Positions 6,711 to 14,397 are shown, numbered from the stretch's first letter. The stretch is 23,874 nucleotides of DNA from Syntrophopropionicum sp964397525 (GCA_964397525.1 CAYNIY010000025.1:1-23874), one strand, 5' to 3'. A program made the numbers and translations. Notes: a model not told the origin generated them from the sequence alone.

Positions 6711-8624
6711 TTAATTGTTCCCAGGTACTACCTTGAGCCTGCGTGAGCGGTTAATCTGGATCATCTTACTGATTACCGCCTTCACTACCTGCTCAGTCGT
6801 GAGGCCGTACTTTTTCCTGACCGCTTCCTGGCTGCCGTGCTCCACAAAGACATCCGGGATGCCGATACACTGCACCCTGACGTCTTTCAAACCCCTGGCA
6901 GACAACAGCTCCAGCACCGCGCTGCCGAAACCTCCGTGCAGCACATGCTCCTCCAGGATAAACAGCAGGCCGGTCTGTTTGGCATAGTGCAGGATACATT
7001 CTTCGTCCAGCGGCTTGATGAACCTGGCGTTAATCACAGCGGCGTTAATTCCCCTGCCCGCCAAAATCACTGCTGCTTCCTCTGCCAGGCGCACGGTGTT
7101 GCCTGCCGCCAGCAGGGTAACCTGGGAGCCTTTTTTCAATATCTCAGCTTTGCCGATCGGCAAAGTCTTAAAACTTTCATCCAGCTTGCAGCCAACGCCC
7201 GCTCCCCTGGGATAACGCACCGCTGTGGGTCCATGATATTGGACCGCGGTTGCCAGCATGTGCTGCAGCTCATTCTCGTCTTTAGGGGCCATTACCACCA
7301 TATTGGGTATTGGCCGCAGGTAAGCAAAATCAAACAGGCCGTTGTGGGTGGCGCCGTCCTCGCCTACTATGCCTGCCCGGTCGATAGCGAAGGTCACCGG
7401 CAGCTTCTGCAGGCAGACGTCGTGTATAATCTGGTCAAACGCGCGCTGTAAAAATGTTGAGTAGATGGCCACAACCGGGTGCTGTCCGCCGGCGGCCAAA
7501 CCGGCAGCCATTGTAACTGCATTTTGTTCGGCAATGCCGACGTCAAAAAAACGCTTGGGGTAGAGCTTGGCGAATTTGGTGAGGCCTGTGCCGCTGGTCA
7601 TAGCCGCGCTGATCGCTACAATATTTTCATCGTTATGGGCCAGCTTGACCATCGTCTGGCCGAAAATATCCGTATATGAAGGGATGTCGCTGCCCTTAAT
7701 CACTTTTCCGCTGTCAATGTCAAACGGCCCCACGCCGTGAAACAGCCCGGGGTTGTCTTCGGCAGGCTTATAACCCATGCCTTTTTTGGTCAGGACATGG
7801 ACCAAAACCGGTCCTTTCATCATTTTGGCACGATGCAGGAAACCGGCAACCTGTCTGATGTCATGGCCGTCAACCGGGCCGAGGTAAAAAAATCCCATTT
7901 CCTCAAAAAACATGCCGGGTACTACCAGGTGTTTCAAGCTGTCCCGGAACTTCAGTCCCAGGCGCCACAGCCTGGACCCGGCAGGGATTTTGTTTATAAT
8001 CTGTTCTACTTCTTCTTTGCCCCTGGTATACATGGGTTCGGTCCTCAGCCTGGCCAGGTAACCGGACATCGCGCCGACGTTCTGGGCAATGGACATTTCG
8101 TTGTCATTCAAAATGACGATCAGGTCCTTTTTCAGGTGCCCGGCGTAGTTAATCGCCTCAAAAGCCAGGCCGCCGGTCATGGCGCCGTCGCCTATCACCG
8201 CCACCACCTTGTGCTTTTCACCCTTCAGGTCGCGGGCTACAGCCAAACCGAGAGCAGCAGAAATAGAGGTGCTGCTGTGACCTGTCCCAAAAGAATCATA
8301 ACTGCTTTCCTCGGGACGTGAAAATCCGCTGATGCCCCCGAGCTGGCGCAGCGTGTAGAAACTGTCCCGCCTGCCGGTGATAATTTTATGCGTGTAGCTC
8401 TGGTGGCCGACGTCCCAGACGATTTTGTCCGGAGGCATATTCAGCGCCTTGTGCAGGGCGAGGGTCAGTTCAACAACTCCCAGGCTGGGCGCGAGATGGC
8501 CGCCGTTCTTTGAAACAGTCTCAATGATCAGCTGGCGCAGTTCAGCGGCCAGCTCATCCAACTGCAGGTAGTCCAGCGCGTGGATGTCTTTCGGGGAATC
8601 TATTTGCTTTAAATATTCGCTCAC
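6711..8624 (-). CDS. dxs: 1-deoxy-D-xylulose-5-phosphate synthase
   Basis: 637 residues, the normal DXS length. This thiamine-diphosphate enzyme joins pyruvate and glyceraldehyde-3-phosphate, the first step of the MEP isoprenoid pathway. Visible are the conserved His (H43 in GGHLAPSLG), the ThDP/Mg motif GDGAMTGG (145-152) with its NDN further on, the catalytic Glu region VGIAEQNAVTMAAGLA, the RAGIVGEDG loop and a C-terminal transketolase-like domain. The start is a GTG at 8624, three bases after the oapA stop; its ribosome binding site (GAGGGG) lies inside the oapA end, so the two are coupled. Lying just after ispA and the OLE RNA, it feeds the prenyl diphosphate synthase IspA. Confidence 0.97.
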   Translation of the reverse strand: MSEYLKQIDSPKDIHALDYLQLDELAAELRQLIIETVSKNGGHLAPSLGVVELTLALHKALNMPPDKIVWDVGHQSYTHKIITGRRDSFYTLRQLGGISGFSRPEESSYDSFGTGHSSTSISAALGLAVARDLKGEKHKVVAVIGDGAMTGGLAFEAINYAGHLKKDLIVILNDNEMSIAQNVGAMSGYLARLRTEPMYTRGKEEVEQIINKIPAGSRLWRLGLKFRDSLKHLVVPGMFFEEMGFFYLGPVDGHDIRQVAGFLHRAKMMKGPVLVHVLTKKGMGYKPAEDNPGLFHGVGPFDIDSGKVIKGSDIPSYTDIFGQTMVKLAHNDENIVAISAAMTSGTGLTKFAKLYPKRFFDVGIAEQNAVTMAAGLAAGGQHPVVAIYSTFLQRAFDQIIHDVCLQKLPVTFAIDRAGIVGEDGATHNGLFDFAYLRPIPNMVVMAPKDENELQHMLATAVQYHGPTAVRYPRGAGVGCKLDESFKTLPIGKAEILKKGSQVTLLAAGNTVRLAEEAAVILAGRGINAAVINARFIKPLDEECILHYAKQTGLLFILEEHVLHGGFGSAVLELLSARGLKDVRVQCIGIPDVFVEHGSQEAVRKKYGLTTEQVVKAVISKMIQINRSRRLKVVPGNN

Positions 8625-8627
8625 CTG

Positions 8628-9224
8628 TTACTCACCCCTCTTGTCCCTGGGTGGGCGCGTTTTCCGAAATGGGCTGTAACCAGTTAATTCTTCCACCCGC
8701 GCCAGAAACCTTCCCACAAAAAAAATAACGTCATCCGGGTGGCTCAGCGCGATTTTTTTAGAATAAGCCTTGCCAGAAACAATCACCGCGGCAATAAAAG
8801 CAGTGATCAGGATGTTCAGCCAGAACTGGCTGGCATTGGGCGCCAATTTTATGATCTGCACAACAATCGATATTCCCAGGGCGCCGCCGACTGTCGTGGT
8901 GATGTCGCTCAGCATGTCGTTGGTCAGGTTGGCCACCCTGTCTGCATTTCTGATCAGCTGCAGGCCGTGGGGCGCTCCCCTGATCCGCTTGGCCGCTTTG
9001 GCGTTGAAAGGCACGTGGGAGGCTGCCGTAACAGCGGTGCCCACAAGATCCGCCGCAATGTTTATCAGCACTATGAACACTAAAAATACAAGGGATAAAA
9101 TAATGCTGTTCAGCCTGGAGGCAAAATACTCAGAAATAAAAGTAAAAATAATTGCCAGTAAAAATGAGCCGATGCCTACCAGCGCAATATATCTGCCGGA
9201 AACGGTAGATCTGTTGCTGGCCAA
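8628..9224 (-). CDS. oapA: OapA-like membrane protein, probable OLE RNA-binding partner
   Basis: 198 residues from a TTG at 9224, supported by an AGAGGTGA site 5-6 bases upstream; the longer frame to 9407 reads into the structured RNA and is not credible. Four hydrophobic segments are seen, at about 12-34, 40-60, 108-127 and 134-151. A basic, Asn/Asp-rich stretch (VPFNAKAAKRIRGAP; LIRNADRVANLTNDMLSDI) lies between the two pairs and the tail is very basic (FRKTRPPRDKRGE). The segment at 59-117 loosely recalls the CNNM/DUF21 domain of CorC-type Mg exporters. In OLE-bearing Firmicutes the gene between OLE RNA and dxs encodes OapA, a small basic membrane protein that binds the RNA and holds it at the membrane. 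The name rests on position, size and topology, not on an alignment. Confidence 0.8.
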   Translation of the reverse strand: MASNRSTVSGRYIALVGIGSFLLAIIFTFISEYFASRLNSIILSLVFLVFIVLINIAADLVGTAVTAASHVPFNAKAAKRIRGAPHGLQLIRNADRVANLTNDMLSDITTTVGGALGISIVVQIIKLAPNASQFWLNILITAFIAAVIVSGKAYSKKIALSHPDDVIFFVGRFLARVEELTGYSPFRKTRPPRDKRGE

Positions 9225-9249
9225 ATAATCACCTCTGGATATAAAATAT

Positions 9250-9858
9250 AAAGATAAATGACAGCAGACCGGGTAAATCTTGTGGCTTAGGTCTAGCAGG
9301 ATTTCCCGAACGGCTGCCGGCTGTCGCCAGTCCGGCGGTTTCCCTTTAAAGCCGTTCCCGACCGTCACCGTTTTCAGGGCTAGATTACCACTTAGTCCAC
9401 ACTGCAATCCCCGGCCCGCCCCAGAACCCCGGGCAGCCTAGAAGTTTTCCTTAGCAGAATCACCTTCCCTAGCCTCTTTTGCAGAAAAGGTTTCAACCCA
9501 CAAAAACCGTTCATGGGCCCATGCCCGGCTTTTGCACTACAGGTATCCACCAAACCCACTCAAGGCAGGCTACACTGCACGCAGCGGTAACCACATGCAG
9601 GTTTAACCCCAAGCCATAGTTGACCACTCGCCAGAGTGACTGCCCACGAACTTGGGTCTCCACGGAGGCGGGGTCAACGCTCGCATGCCATTGCGAATCG
9701 CCCCACCTCCTTAACTCCCAGTACCAGCCCCCAACTGGGCGTCAGCGGCCAGCGCCAGGAACTTCATCGATGTGCCCTTAACGGATTTTTAGGCCCGTCT
9801 TCAAAAAGGATAATCTGACTAGGATACTGCGTCATTTATCGGAAAAACTTTTGTATAT
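9250..9858 (-). ncRNA. ole: OLE RNA (ornate large extremophilic RNA)
   Basis: The 762-bp space between ispA and oapA has no credible gene but is densely structured on the minus strand. The outermost stem joins 9840-9827 with 9267-9253: 14 pairs with one bulge, bringing ends 588 nt apart together. Nested stems include 9710-9701 with 9673-9664 (10 pairs, one G-U) enclosing a TCGCA/TGCGA hairpin, CACTC/GAGTG around 9640, AAAAGCCG with CGGTTTTT around 9530-9505, and 9357-9350 with 9315-9308 enclosing GCCGG/CCGGC. From the predicted start near 9858 to the closing stem is about 605 nt, close to the roughly 610 nt reported for OLE. OLE is known from extremophilic and anaerobic Firmicutes exactly here, between ispA and oapA-dxs. 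In B. halodurans the OLE particle is membrane-bound and affects tolerance of cold, short alcohols and magnesium. Ends are inferred. Confidence 0.88.
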
Positions 9859-9864
9859 CAACAA

Positions 9865-9893
9865 ATTATATCAAATCCGGGAGCTGCTATCAA
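9865..9893 (-). promoter_or_regulatory. Sigma-A promoter of the OLE RNA
   Basis: On the minus strand TTGATA (9893-9888), 17 bases, then a perfect TATAAT (9870-9865). The expected start near 9858 is about 18 bases before the closing stem of the RNA. It lies about 100 bases after the ispA stop, so OLE and probably oapA-dxs can be transcribed independently of the ispA operon. Confidence 0.75.
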
Positions 9894-9986
9894 ACACCGC
9901 CTGAATTTAAATTCAACTGCCTGGAACTGTAATTGATGACATTATATGAACAGTATGATCCAGGGTTTGCAAAGCTTGCCCATTGT

Positions 9987-10868
9987 CTAGAAATCGCGTT
10001 TAATCACGTATTCCACCAGTTCTCTTAAGAAATCAGCCTCTCTGCCAAACGTGCTTAAAGCCGCTTTGGCGCTGTCCGCCGCACTGCGGGCTTTCTCTTT
10101 TGACTGCTCCAACCCGTAAAGAGCGGGGTAGGTCGCTTTCTTGTTTCTGATGTCGCTGCCGACGGGTTTGCCCAGTTTTTGCTCATCGCCTTCGATATCA
10201 AGGATATCGTCCTTGATTTGAAAAGCCAGGCCCATGTAATCAGCATACTGGGTGAGGTGCGCAAGTTCTTCTTCGCCGGCGCCGGCGAGGATGGCCCCTG
10301 TTCTGATCGAGACCCTGTATAAGGCCCCTGTCTTGTGACGGTGGATATATTCCAGGGTTTCCGGGTTGATCTCCTCCCCTGCTGAAAAAGTGTCCACCAC
10401 CTGCCCGCCGATCAAGCCCATTGTTCCGGCCCCCAGCGCCGCCTCCCGGATCACTTTTACAATATTTTCCGGGCGGGCGCAGCTGCTCTGGGCCAGCAGC
10501 TGAAAAGCCAGGGTCAGCAGGGCGTCACCGGCCAGGATCGCCATCGCTTCACCGTAAACCTTGTGGTTGGTAAGCTTGCCCCGGCGGTAATCGTCATTGT
10601 CCATCGCCGGCAGGTCATCATGCACCAGTGAATAGGCATGGATTAACTCGAGGGCGCAGGCAGCGTGCAAAACATCCTGCGCAGAGCCTCCGGCCACTTC
10701 CGCTGAAGCCATTACCAGGGCCGGCCTGAGCCGCTTGCCCCCGCCCAGCACACTGTAGCGCATGGCCTGGTGCACCAGGGGCGGGTAGGCGTCAGGAGAC
10801 GGCAGAAAACGCTCCAGGGCTTCTTCCGCCAGCGCTGCCTTTTTTTTGAGTTCTGCTTTAAAATCCAC
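9987..10868 (-). CDS. ispA: Polyprenyl (farnesyl/geranylgeranyl) diphosphate synthase
   Basis: 293 residues from a GTG at 10868 that overlaps the end of xseB by 11 bases; the GGAGAGGGGAAGG site just upstream supports this start over the longer frame. It condenses isopentenyl diphosphate with allylic diphosphates in the cytoplasm. Motifs: GGGKRLRP (42-49), the first Asp-rich motif DDLPAMDNDD (84-93), GQVVD, HKTGAL, and the second Asp-rich motif KDDILDIEGD followed by LGKPVGSD. The product length (C15 or C20) cannot be read with certainty. In operon with xseB upstream and followed by the OLE promoter. Confidence 0.95.
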   Translation of the reverse strand: MDFKAELKKKAALAEEALERFLPSPDAYPPLVHQAMRYSVLGGGKRLRPALVMASAEVAGGSAQDVLHAACALELIHAYSLVHDDLPAMDNDDYRRGKLTNHKVYGEAMAILAGDALLTLAFQLLAQSSCARPENIVKVIREAALGAGTMGLIGGQVVDTFSAGEEINPETLEYIHRHKTGALYRVSIRTGAILAGAGEEELAHLTQYADYMGLAFQIKDDILDIEGDEQKLGKPVGSDIRNKKATYPALYGLEQSKEKARSAADSAKAALSTFGREADFLRELVEYVIKRDF

Positions 10869-11127
10869 AGCCCTTCCCCTCTCCGGCGCCGGGCAGCGAA
10901 TCAATTTCTTTTAAAACCGCAGCCCCGCCTTCGTCTCTGGTGAGGATGGCGATGCGCTGCTCGGCAGCCGCGAGGTTTTGGCTGCACACCCGGGAAAGCT
11001 CGATGCCTTCGGCAAACAGTTCAAGCGCTTTCTCCAGGGAAAGACCGCCGCCTTCCAGCTCCCGCACTACTGCTTCCAGCCGCGCTATAGCATCTTCAAA
11101 ACTTAACTTGCTGTACTCTTCAGCCAT
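10858..11127 (-). CDS. xseB: Exodeoxyribonuclease VII small subunit
   Basis: 89 residues. The conserved family core is complete: LSFEDAIARLEAVVRELEGG and LSLEKALELFAEGIELSR, two helices that pack against the XseA large subunit. ATG at 11127 with a GGAGGG site. The C-terminal Gly-rich tail overlaps the ispA start in another frame. Exonuclease VII degrades single-stranded DNA from both ends. Unusually, folD lies between xseA and xseB here rather than upstream of xseA, as it is in B. subtilis. Confidence 0.93.
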   Translation of the reverse strand: MAEEYSKLSFEDAIARLEAVVRELEGGGLSLEKALELFAEGIELSRVCSQNLAAAEQRIAILTRDEGGAAVLKEIDSLPGAGEGKGCGF

Positions 11128-11157
11128 ATCTGCCCTCCAGACTGCTTGTTATCCAGT

Positions 11158-12660
11158 TTACTCTCTGATTCTCCGGCGCACCAGCGCCAGAGCCTGGTCT
11201 TTCAGCACGCTGGCTTCTGCCAGCATTTTTTCTTTCTCCGCGATGATTTTGGTGTTATATTCCTCGTCCTTGATTGAGGTAATGTTTATATCCACATTCA
11301 GCAGCACCCCGTTCACAGCCGCCTCGGTCATGACAGCCGCGACTCCGGCGTCGCTGACGGCTGCCTTGTTGCCGATCGCAGACATCTGGCAGGTTACCTG
11401 GAGCGCTGCCAGGCAGACCCGTGCAATTTCCATCGGAATGTCAGTGGCGCCCTTCAGCGCCTCCTGGATGGCCGCATCACGTTCTTCATTATCGACTATT
11501 GCGCTCCTCTTCATGCGGTAAGCCGCCATAACCCTGCCGAACGCGGTCATATCATCCTCTGTCAGTGCCGCCAGCCTTTTGCTCAAGCCATCTATTGTTT
11601 CCTTGTATGTTTTGACCTGGGGCTCAACCTCTTTATATTTTTCTTTGCCCAGGGTTAAGTTGCATACCATCGTGATCATGGCCAGGCCGAAGCAGGCTGC
11701 AATAGCGGAGACACTGCCGCCGCCGGGTGTCGGCGATCTTGAGGATGAGAGGTCTATTACCTCCCGCAGGCTTTTATCAAAAAAGGCGCCCTCGCTTACC
11801 CCGTAGGCATTCTCTTTTTGCTGCATCTTGATGGCTTTGATCACATTTTTATGTATTAATGCCGTGGTGATACTGCCCACGCCGCCGGGCACCGGCGATA
11901 TCGCCCCCGCGACCTTCTCTGCATTGGCGAAGTCTACGTCGCCGCAGATCCCCCCGCCCTCGATGCTGTTGATCCCCGCGTCGATCACTACCGCGCCGGG
12001 CTTGATCATATCAGCGGTGATCATCCCGGGTTTCCCTACGGCAGAAATTAATATGTCGGCCTGGCGGGTATGGTACGACAGGTCTTTGGTCCTGGTGTGG
12101 CAGACAGTAACTGTGGCGTTCTGGTTGAGCATCATGAAGATGAGGGGTTTACCCACGGTGACTCCGCGGCCGACCAGCACGGCGTGTTTGCCGCTGATCT
12201 CGATCCCGTTGCGCAGCATTATTTCGATGCAGCTGTTGGGGGTAGTCGGGAAAAGCCCTTCACCGTCGCTCAGGATGTAGCCCCGGTTGATCGGGTGCAC
12301 GCCGTCCACATCCTTTAGCGGGGAAATCGCATTAAGCACTCTTTGTTTATTCATTCCCGGCGGCAGGGGGAGTTCAAGCAAAATACCGTGAACAGTTTCA
12401 TCTCTGTTCAGCTCCCTGAGCAGGGCAATCACGTCCGCATCGGCAGACTGTTCAGGCAGATCAAACAATTCATATTCTACATTAACAAATTTACAGGACT
12501 TTTCTATGGAGCGGGAATATAAGACTGAGGCCGGGTCTTCCCCGACCAGGACAACTGCCAGTTTGGGCCTGATGCCGCTTTGCCGCAGCGCGGCCACCTC
12601 TGCTCTGACCTCTTCTTTGATGGCAGCAGCCAATTTTTTCCCGTCAATAATGGTTGCCAT
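11158..12660 (-). CDS. folD: Fused FolD (methylene-THF dehydrogenase) - FchA (methenyl-THF cyclohydrolase / cyclodeaminase)
   Basis: 500 residues in one uninterrupted frame; ATG at 12660 with an AAGGGG site. Residues 1-280 are FolD: substrate region DPASVLYSRS, GILLELPLPPG, KDVDGVHP, nucleotide loop VGRGVTVGKP (163-172) and PVPGGVGSIT (257-265). Residues about 294-500 are a complete FchA-type domain, with LREVIDL, SPTPGGGSVSAIAA and KAAVSDAGVAAVMTEAA. Against E. coli FolD the catalytic lysine (K54) is Ile52 here and Q98 is Glu96, whereas Y50 and D121 are kept (Tyr48, Asp119). In the family that lysine is needed for cyclohydrolase activity. FchA proteins are methenyl-THF cyclohydrolases in some bacteria such as Methylobacterium. 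I infer a FolD half doing mainly the dehydrogenase step and an FchA half doing the hydrolysis. Confidence 0.93.
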   Translation of the reverse strand: MATIIDGKKLAAAIKEEVRAEVAALRQSGIRPKLAVVLVGEDPASVLYSRSIEKSCKFVNVEYELFDLPEQSADADVIALLRELNRDETVHGILLELPLPPGMNKQRVLNAISPLKDVDGVHPINRGYILSDGEGLFPTTPNSCIEIMLRNGIEISGKHAVLVGRGVTVGKPLIFMMLNQNATVTVCHTRTKDLSYHTRQADILISAVGKPGMITADMIKPGAVVIDAGINSIEGGGICGDVDFANAEKVAGAISPVPGGVGSITTALIHKNVIKAIKMQQKENAYGVSEGAFFDKSLREVIDLSSSRSPTPGGGSVSAIAACFGLAMITMVCNLTLGKEKYKEVEPQVKTYKETIDGLSKRLAALTEDDMTAFGRVMAAYRMKRSAIVDNEERDAAIQEALKGATDIPMEIARVCLAALQVTCQMSAIGNKAAVSDAGVAAVMTEAAVNGVLLNVDINITSIKDEEYNTKIIAEKEKMLAEASVLKDQALALVRRRIRE

Positions 12661-12685
12661 GCTTAATTCCCCTTTTTTAGTATTT

Positions 12686-13888
12686 CTAACTGCTGCGGCC
12701 TGTCACGGTACAGTCCAAAAGGCCCCGGTGCAGGCGCACGGCCAGCTTCTCTCCGATTTCTACGCTGCCGGCATCGTTAATCACGTGTTTTCCGTCAGGT
12801 GTGGTGCAGATGCTGTAACCCCTGGCTAAGGTGGCCAGCGGGCTCAAAGCCTGCAGCTGACCGGCCAGTATTGCCAGGCGTTTTTCTCCGCTGCCCGTCA
12901 TGCTGACCATACCCTGGTTCAGGCGGTGGTTCAGAAAATCCAGTGACTGCTGCCTGGTGCCGCAAATCACATCCGCAGGCCTGGTAAATACACGGCCCCC
13001 GAGGCAGGAATTTAGCCGCTGTCTGTAACCTGCCGCTTTTTCACGCAGAGCGCTGTAAAGGCGGCTGTTGAGGGTCTGGATATAGCGGTCCATCTCCCTT
13101 TTATCCGGCACGGCCATTTCGGCAGCCGCTGACGGGGTTGCCGCGCGCGCGTCAGCGACAAAATCGGCAATGGTGAAATCAGTTTCGTGACCTACCGCAG
13201 AGATCACCGGTATCTCCGATGCGTAAATGCTGCGGGCTACAATTTCGGTATTAAAGGCCCACAGCTCCTCCAGCGAGCCACCGCCACGTCCTGCAATAAT
13301 CAGGTCGATACCGCCCCATTCGTTTAACATGGTGATTCCCCGGGCAATATCCGGCGGCGCGCTTTCGCCCTGCACCAGGACAGGGACCAGGACAAGCTTC
13401 AGGCCTGGCCAGCGGCGCCTGATGATTTCCACCATGTCCCTGACCGCCGCCCCTGTCGGGGAAGTGACAAGCCCGATCGTGCGCGGCAGGAGAGGCAGCG
13501 CTTTCTTGTATTTTGGATCAAACAGCCCTTCTGCCTGCAGCCTTTCTTTCAGCTGCTCAAAAGCCAGGTGGAGCGCTCCGGCCCCGTCCGGCGCAATTTC
13601 CTCGGCATAAAACTGGTAGGTACCGTCCCGCTCGTAAACGGACACATAACCCCTGGCCGTCACGGCCATGCCATTTGCCGGGGTAAACACTACAGACCGG
13701 CTCCTGGAGCGAAACATAACCGCCTTCAGGGTGCTGTCGTTGTCCTTTAAAGTAAAATAAAAATGCCCTGAGGCAGCGGCTTTGAAATTCGATATTTCTC
13801 CCTTGACCCAGACGTTTGCCAGCAGGTAATCCTGATCAATAATATTCTTAATATGCTGGGTTAATTCCCTCACAGTCAATATGCGCAA
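12686..13888 (-). CDS. xseA: Exodeoxyribonuclease VII large subunit
   Basis: 400 residues, normal for the family. The N-terminal OB-fold (about 1-100) has NVWVKGEISNFK and GHFYFTLKD. The catalytic domain contains GLVTSPTGAAVRDM, IIAGRGGGSLEELWAFN, PVISAVGHETDFTIADFVAD and RAATPSAAAEMA. A coiled-coil stretch and the C-terminal PLATLARGYSI follow. The start is a TTG at 13888 with an AAAGGAGA site about 8 bases upstream. It is the first gene of the xseA-folD/fchA-xseB-ispA operon, separated from nusB by about 600 bp of repeats, so it probably has its own promoter; none was convincing in 13889-14000. Confidence 0.96.
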   Translation of the reverse strand: MRILTVRELTQHIKNIIDQDYLLANVWVKGEISNFKAAASGHFYFTLKDNDSTLKAVMFRSRSRSVVFTPANGMAVTARGYVSVYERDGTYQFYAEEIAPDGAGALHLAFEQLKERLQAEGLFDPKYKKALPLLPRTIGLVTSPTGAAVRDMVEIIRRRWPGLKLVLVPVLVQGESAPPDIARGITMLNEWGGIDLIIAGRGGGSLEELWAFNTEIVARSIYASEIPVISAVGHETDFTIADFVADARAATPSAAAEMAVPDKREMDRYIQTLNSRLYSALREKAAGYRQRLNSCLGGRVFTRPADVICGTRQQSLDFLNHRLNQGMVSMTGSGEKRLAILAGQLQALSPLATLARGYSICTTPDGKHVINDAGSVEIGEKLAVRLHRGLLDCTVTGRSS

Positions 13889-14008
13889 CGATTTGTCTCC
13901 TTTAGCGGCATAAGCCAGGTCATGTAAACCTGCAAAAGTATAGTCATAATCATTCTATAGATCGAACCTCAAATCCTCCTAATCGGGAACATCATAATTG
14001 GTGACAGA

Positions 14009-14037
14009 AAGCAAAAGAACCACCCCCCTGCTTCCTT
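14009..14037. repeat. Degenerate GGAAGCA-type repeat (family 2)
   Basis: GAAAGCAAAAGAACCACCCCCCTGCTTCC has the family arms (AAGCA / TGCTTCC) and a decayed GAACCGTCCCCCT core. It begins the 598-bp gene-free spacer 13889-14486 between xseA and nusB, which holds only repeats, a gap and the nusB terminator. Confidence 0.65.
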
Positions 14038-14047
14038 GTCATACTAA

Positions 14048-14138
14048 GCACGCATGTCATCCCGAGCACGCATGTCATCCCGGGCACGCATGTCATCCCG
14101 GGCACGCATGTCATCCCGGGCACGCATGTCATCCCGGG
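14048..14138. repeat. 18-bp tandem repeat, five copies running into a gap
   Basis: The unit GCACGCATGTCATCCCGG is repeated five times head to tail (14048-14137). Only the first copy differs, with A for the last G. The array runs directly into the N block, so its real length is unknown. The unit carries a GTCATCC word resembling the arm of the family 1 palindromes (GTCATCCTGAGC), so it may have grown from one. No spacers are present. Confidence 0.9.
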
Positions 14139-14238
14139 NNNNNNNNNNNNNNNNNNNNNNNNNNNNNNNNNNNNNNNNNNNNNNNNNNNNNNNNNNNNNN
14201 NNNNNNNNNNNNNNNNNNNNNNNNNNNNNNNNNNNNNN
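14139..14238. other. Assembly gap (100 N)
   Basis: Exactly 100 undetermined bases at the end of the 18-bp tandem array and just before palindrome copy B. It is probably a placeholder for a collapsed repeat in the xseA-nusB spacer. Confidence 0.95.
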
Positions 14239-14248
14239 CATCATTATT

Positions 14249-14308
14249 GTCATCCTGAGCGCAGCGAAGGATCTCAAACCAAGATTCTTCACTAGCGTTC
14301 AGAATGAC
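14249..14308. repeat. About 60-nt palindromic repeat, copy B (family 1)
   Basis: Begins GTCATCCTGAGCGCAGCGAA and ends CGTTCAGAATGAC, i.e. the reverse orientation of copies A and D. The centre, TCTCAAACCAAGA, separates the two arms. Confidence 0.85.
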
Positions 14309-14329
14309 ACGAGGATATTCGTTCTGTAG

Positions 14330-14367
14330 GGTCGGTTTTAACCGACCATGTGCGGCTGAAGCCGCAC
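14330..14367. repeat. Paired perfect hairpins GGTCGGTT / GTGCGGCT (family 3)
   Basis: Two adjacent 18-nt palindromes: 14330-14347 (GGTCGGTT, TT, AACCGACC) and 14350-14367 (GTGCGGCT, GA, AGCCGCAC). A related but decayed form stands at 19978-19996, likewise directly after a family 1 copy, so families 1 and 3 travel as a unit. Confidence 0.8.
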
Positions 14368-14397
14368 CTGCAATTCCACGCGTCACAGCACTCAGGC

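Noticed and set aside
7737..8321. A 194-codon plus-strand frame opposite dxs, and similar long frames opposite recN, accC and pmbA
   Set aside because: All are mirror frames of clearly identified genes and have no family features or ribosome binding sites.
9225..9407. N-terminal extension of the oapA frame
   Set aside because: It reads through the 3' domain of the structured RNA; the TTG at 9224 has a proper ribosome binding site.
9636..9818. A 60-codon plus-strand frame in the ispA-oapA spacer
   Set aside because: No ribosome binding site, no recognisable protein, and it is antisense to the densely structured OLE RNA.
11158..12660. FolD and FchA as two adjacent genes joined by a sequencing error
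   Set aside because: The frame is continuous through a short linker (about residues 281-293), with no stop, frame change or homopolymer at the junction; a true fusion is simpler.
13889..13960. Promoter for xseA (TTCGAT-18-TATACT on the minus strand)
   Set aside because: The -35 element is too poor to list as a feature, though an xseA promoter is expected in this region.
14048..14138. CRISPR array
   Set aside because: The 18-bp units are head to tail without spacers and there are no cas genes.
13998..14329. Small repeat-encoded peptides (RARMSS / RDDMRA type) on both strands
   Set aside because: They arise only from translating the 18-bp tandem array and the N block.
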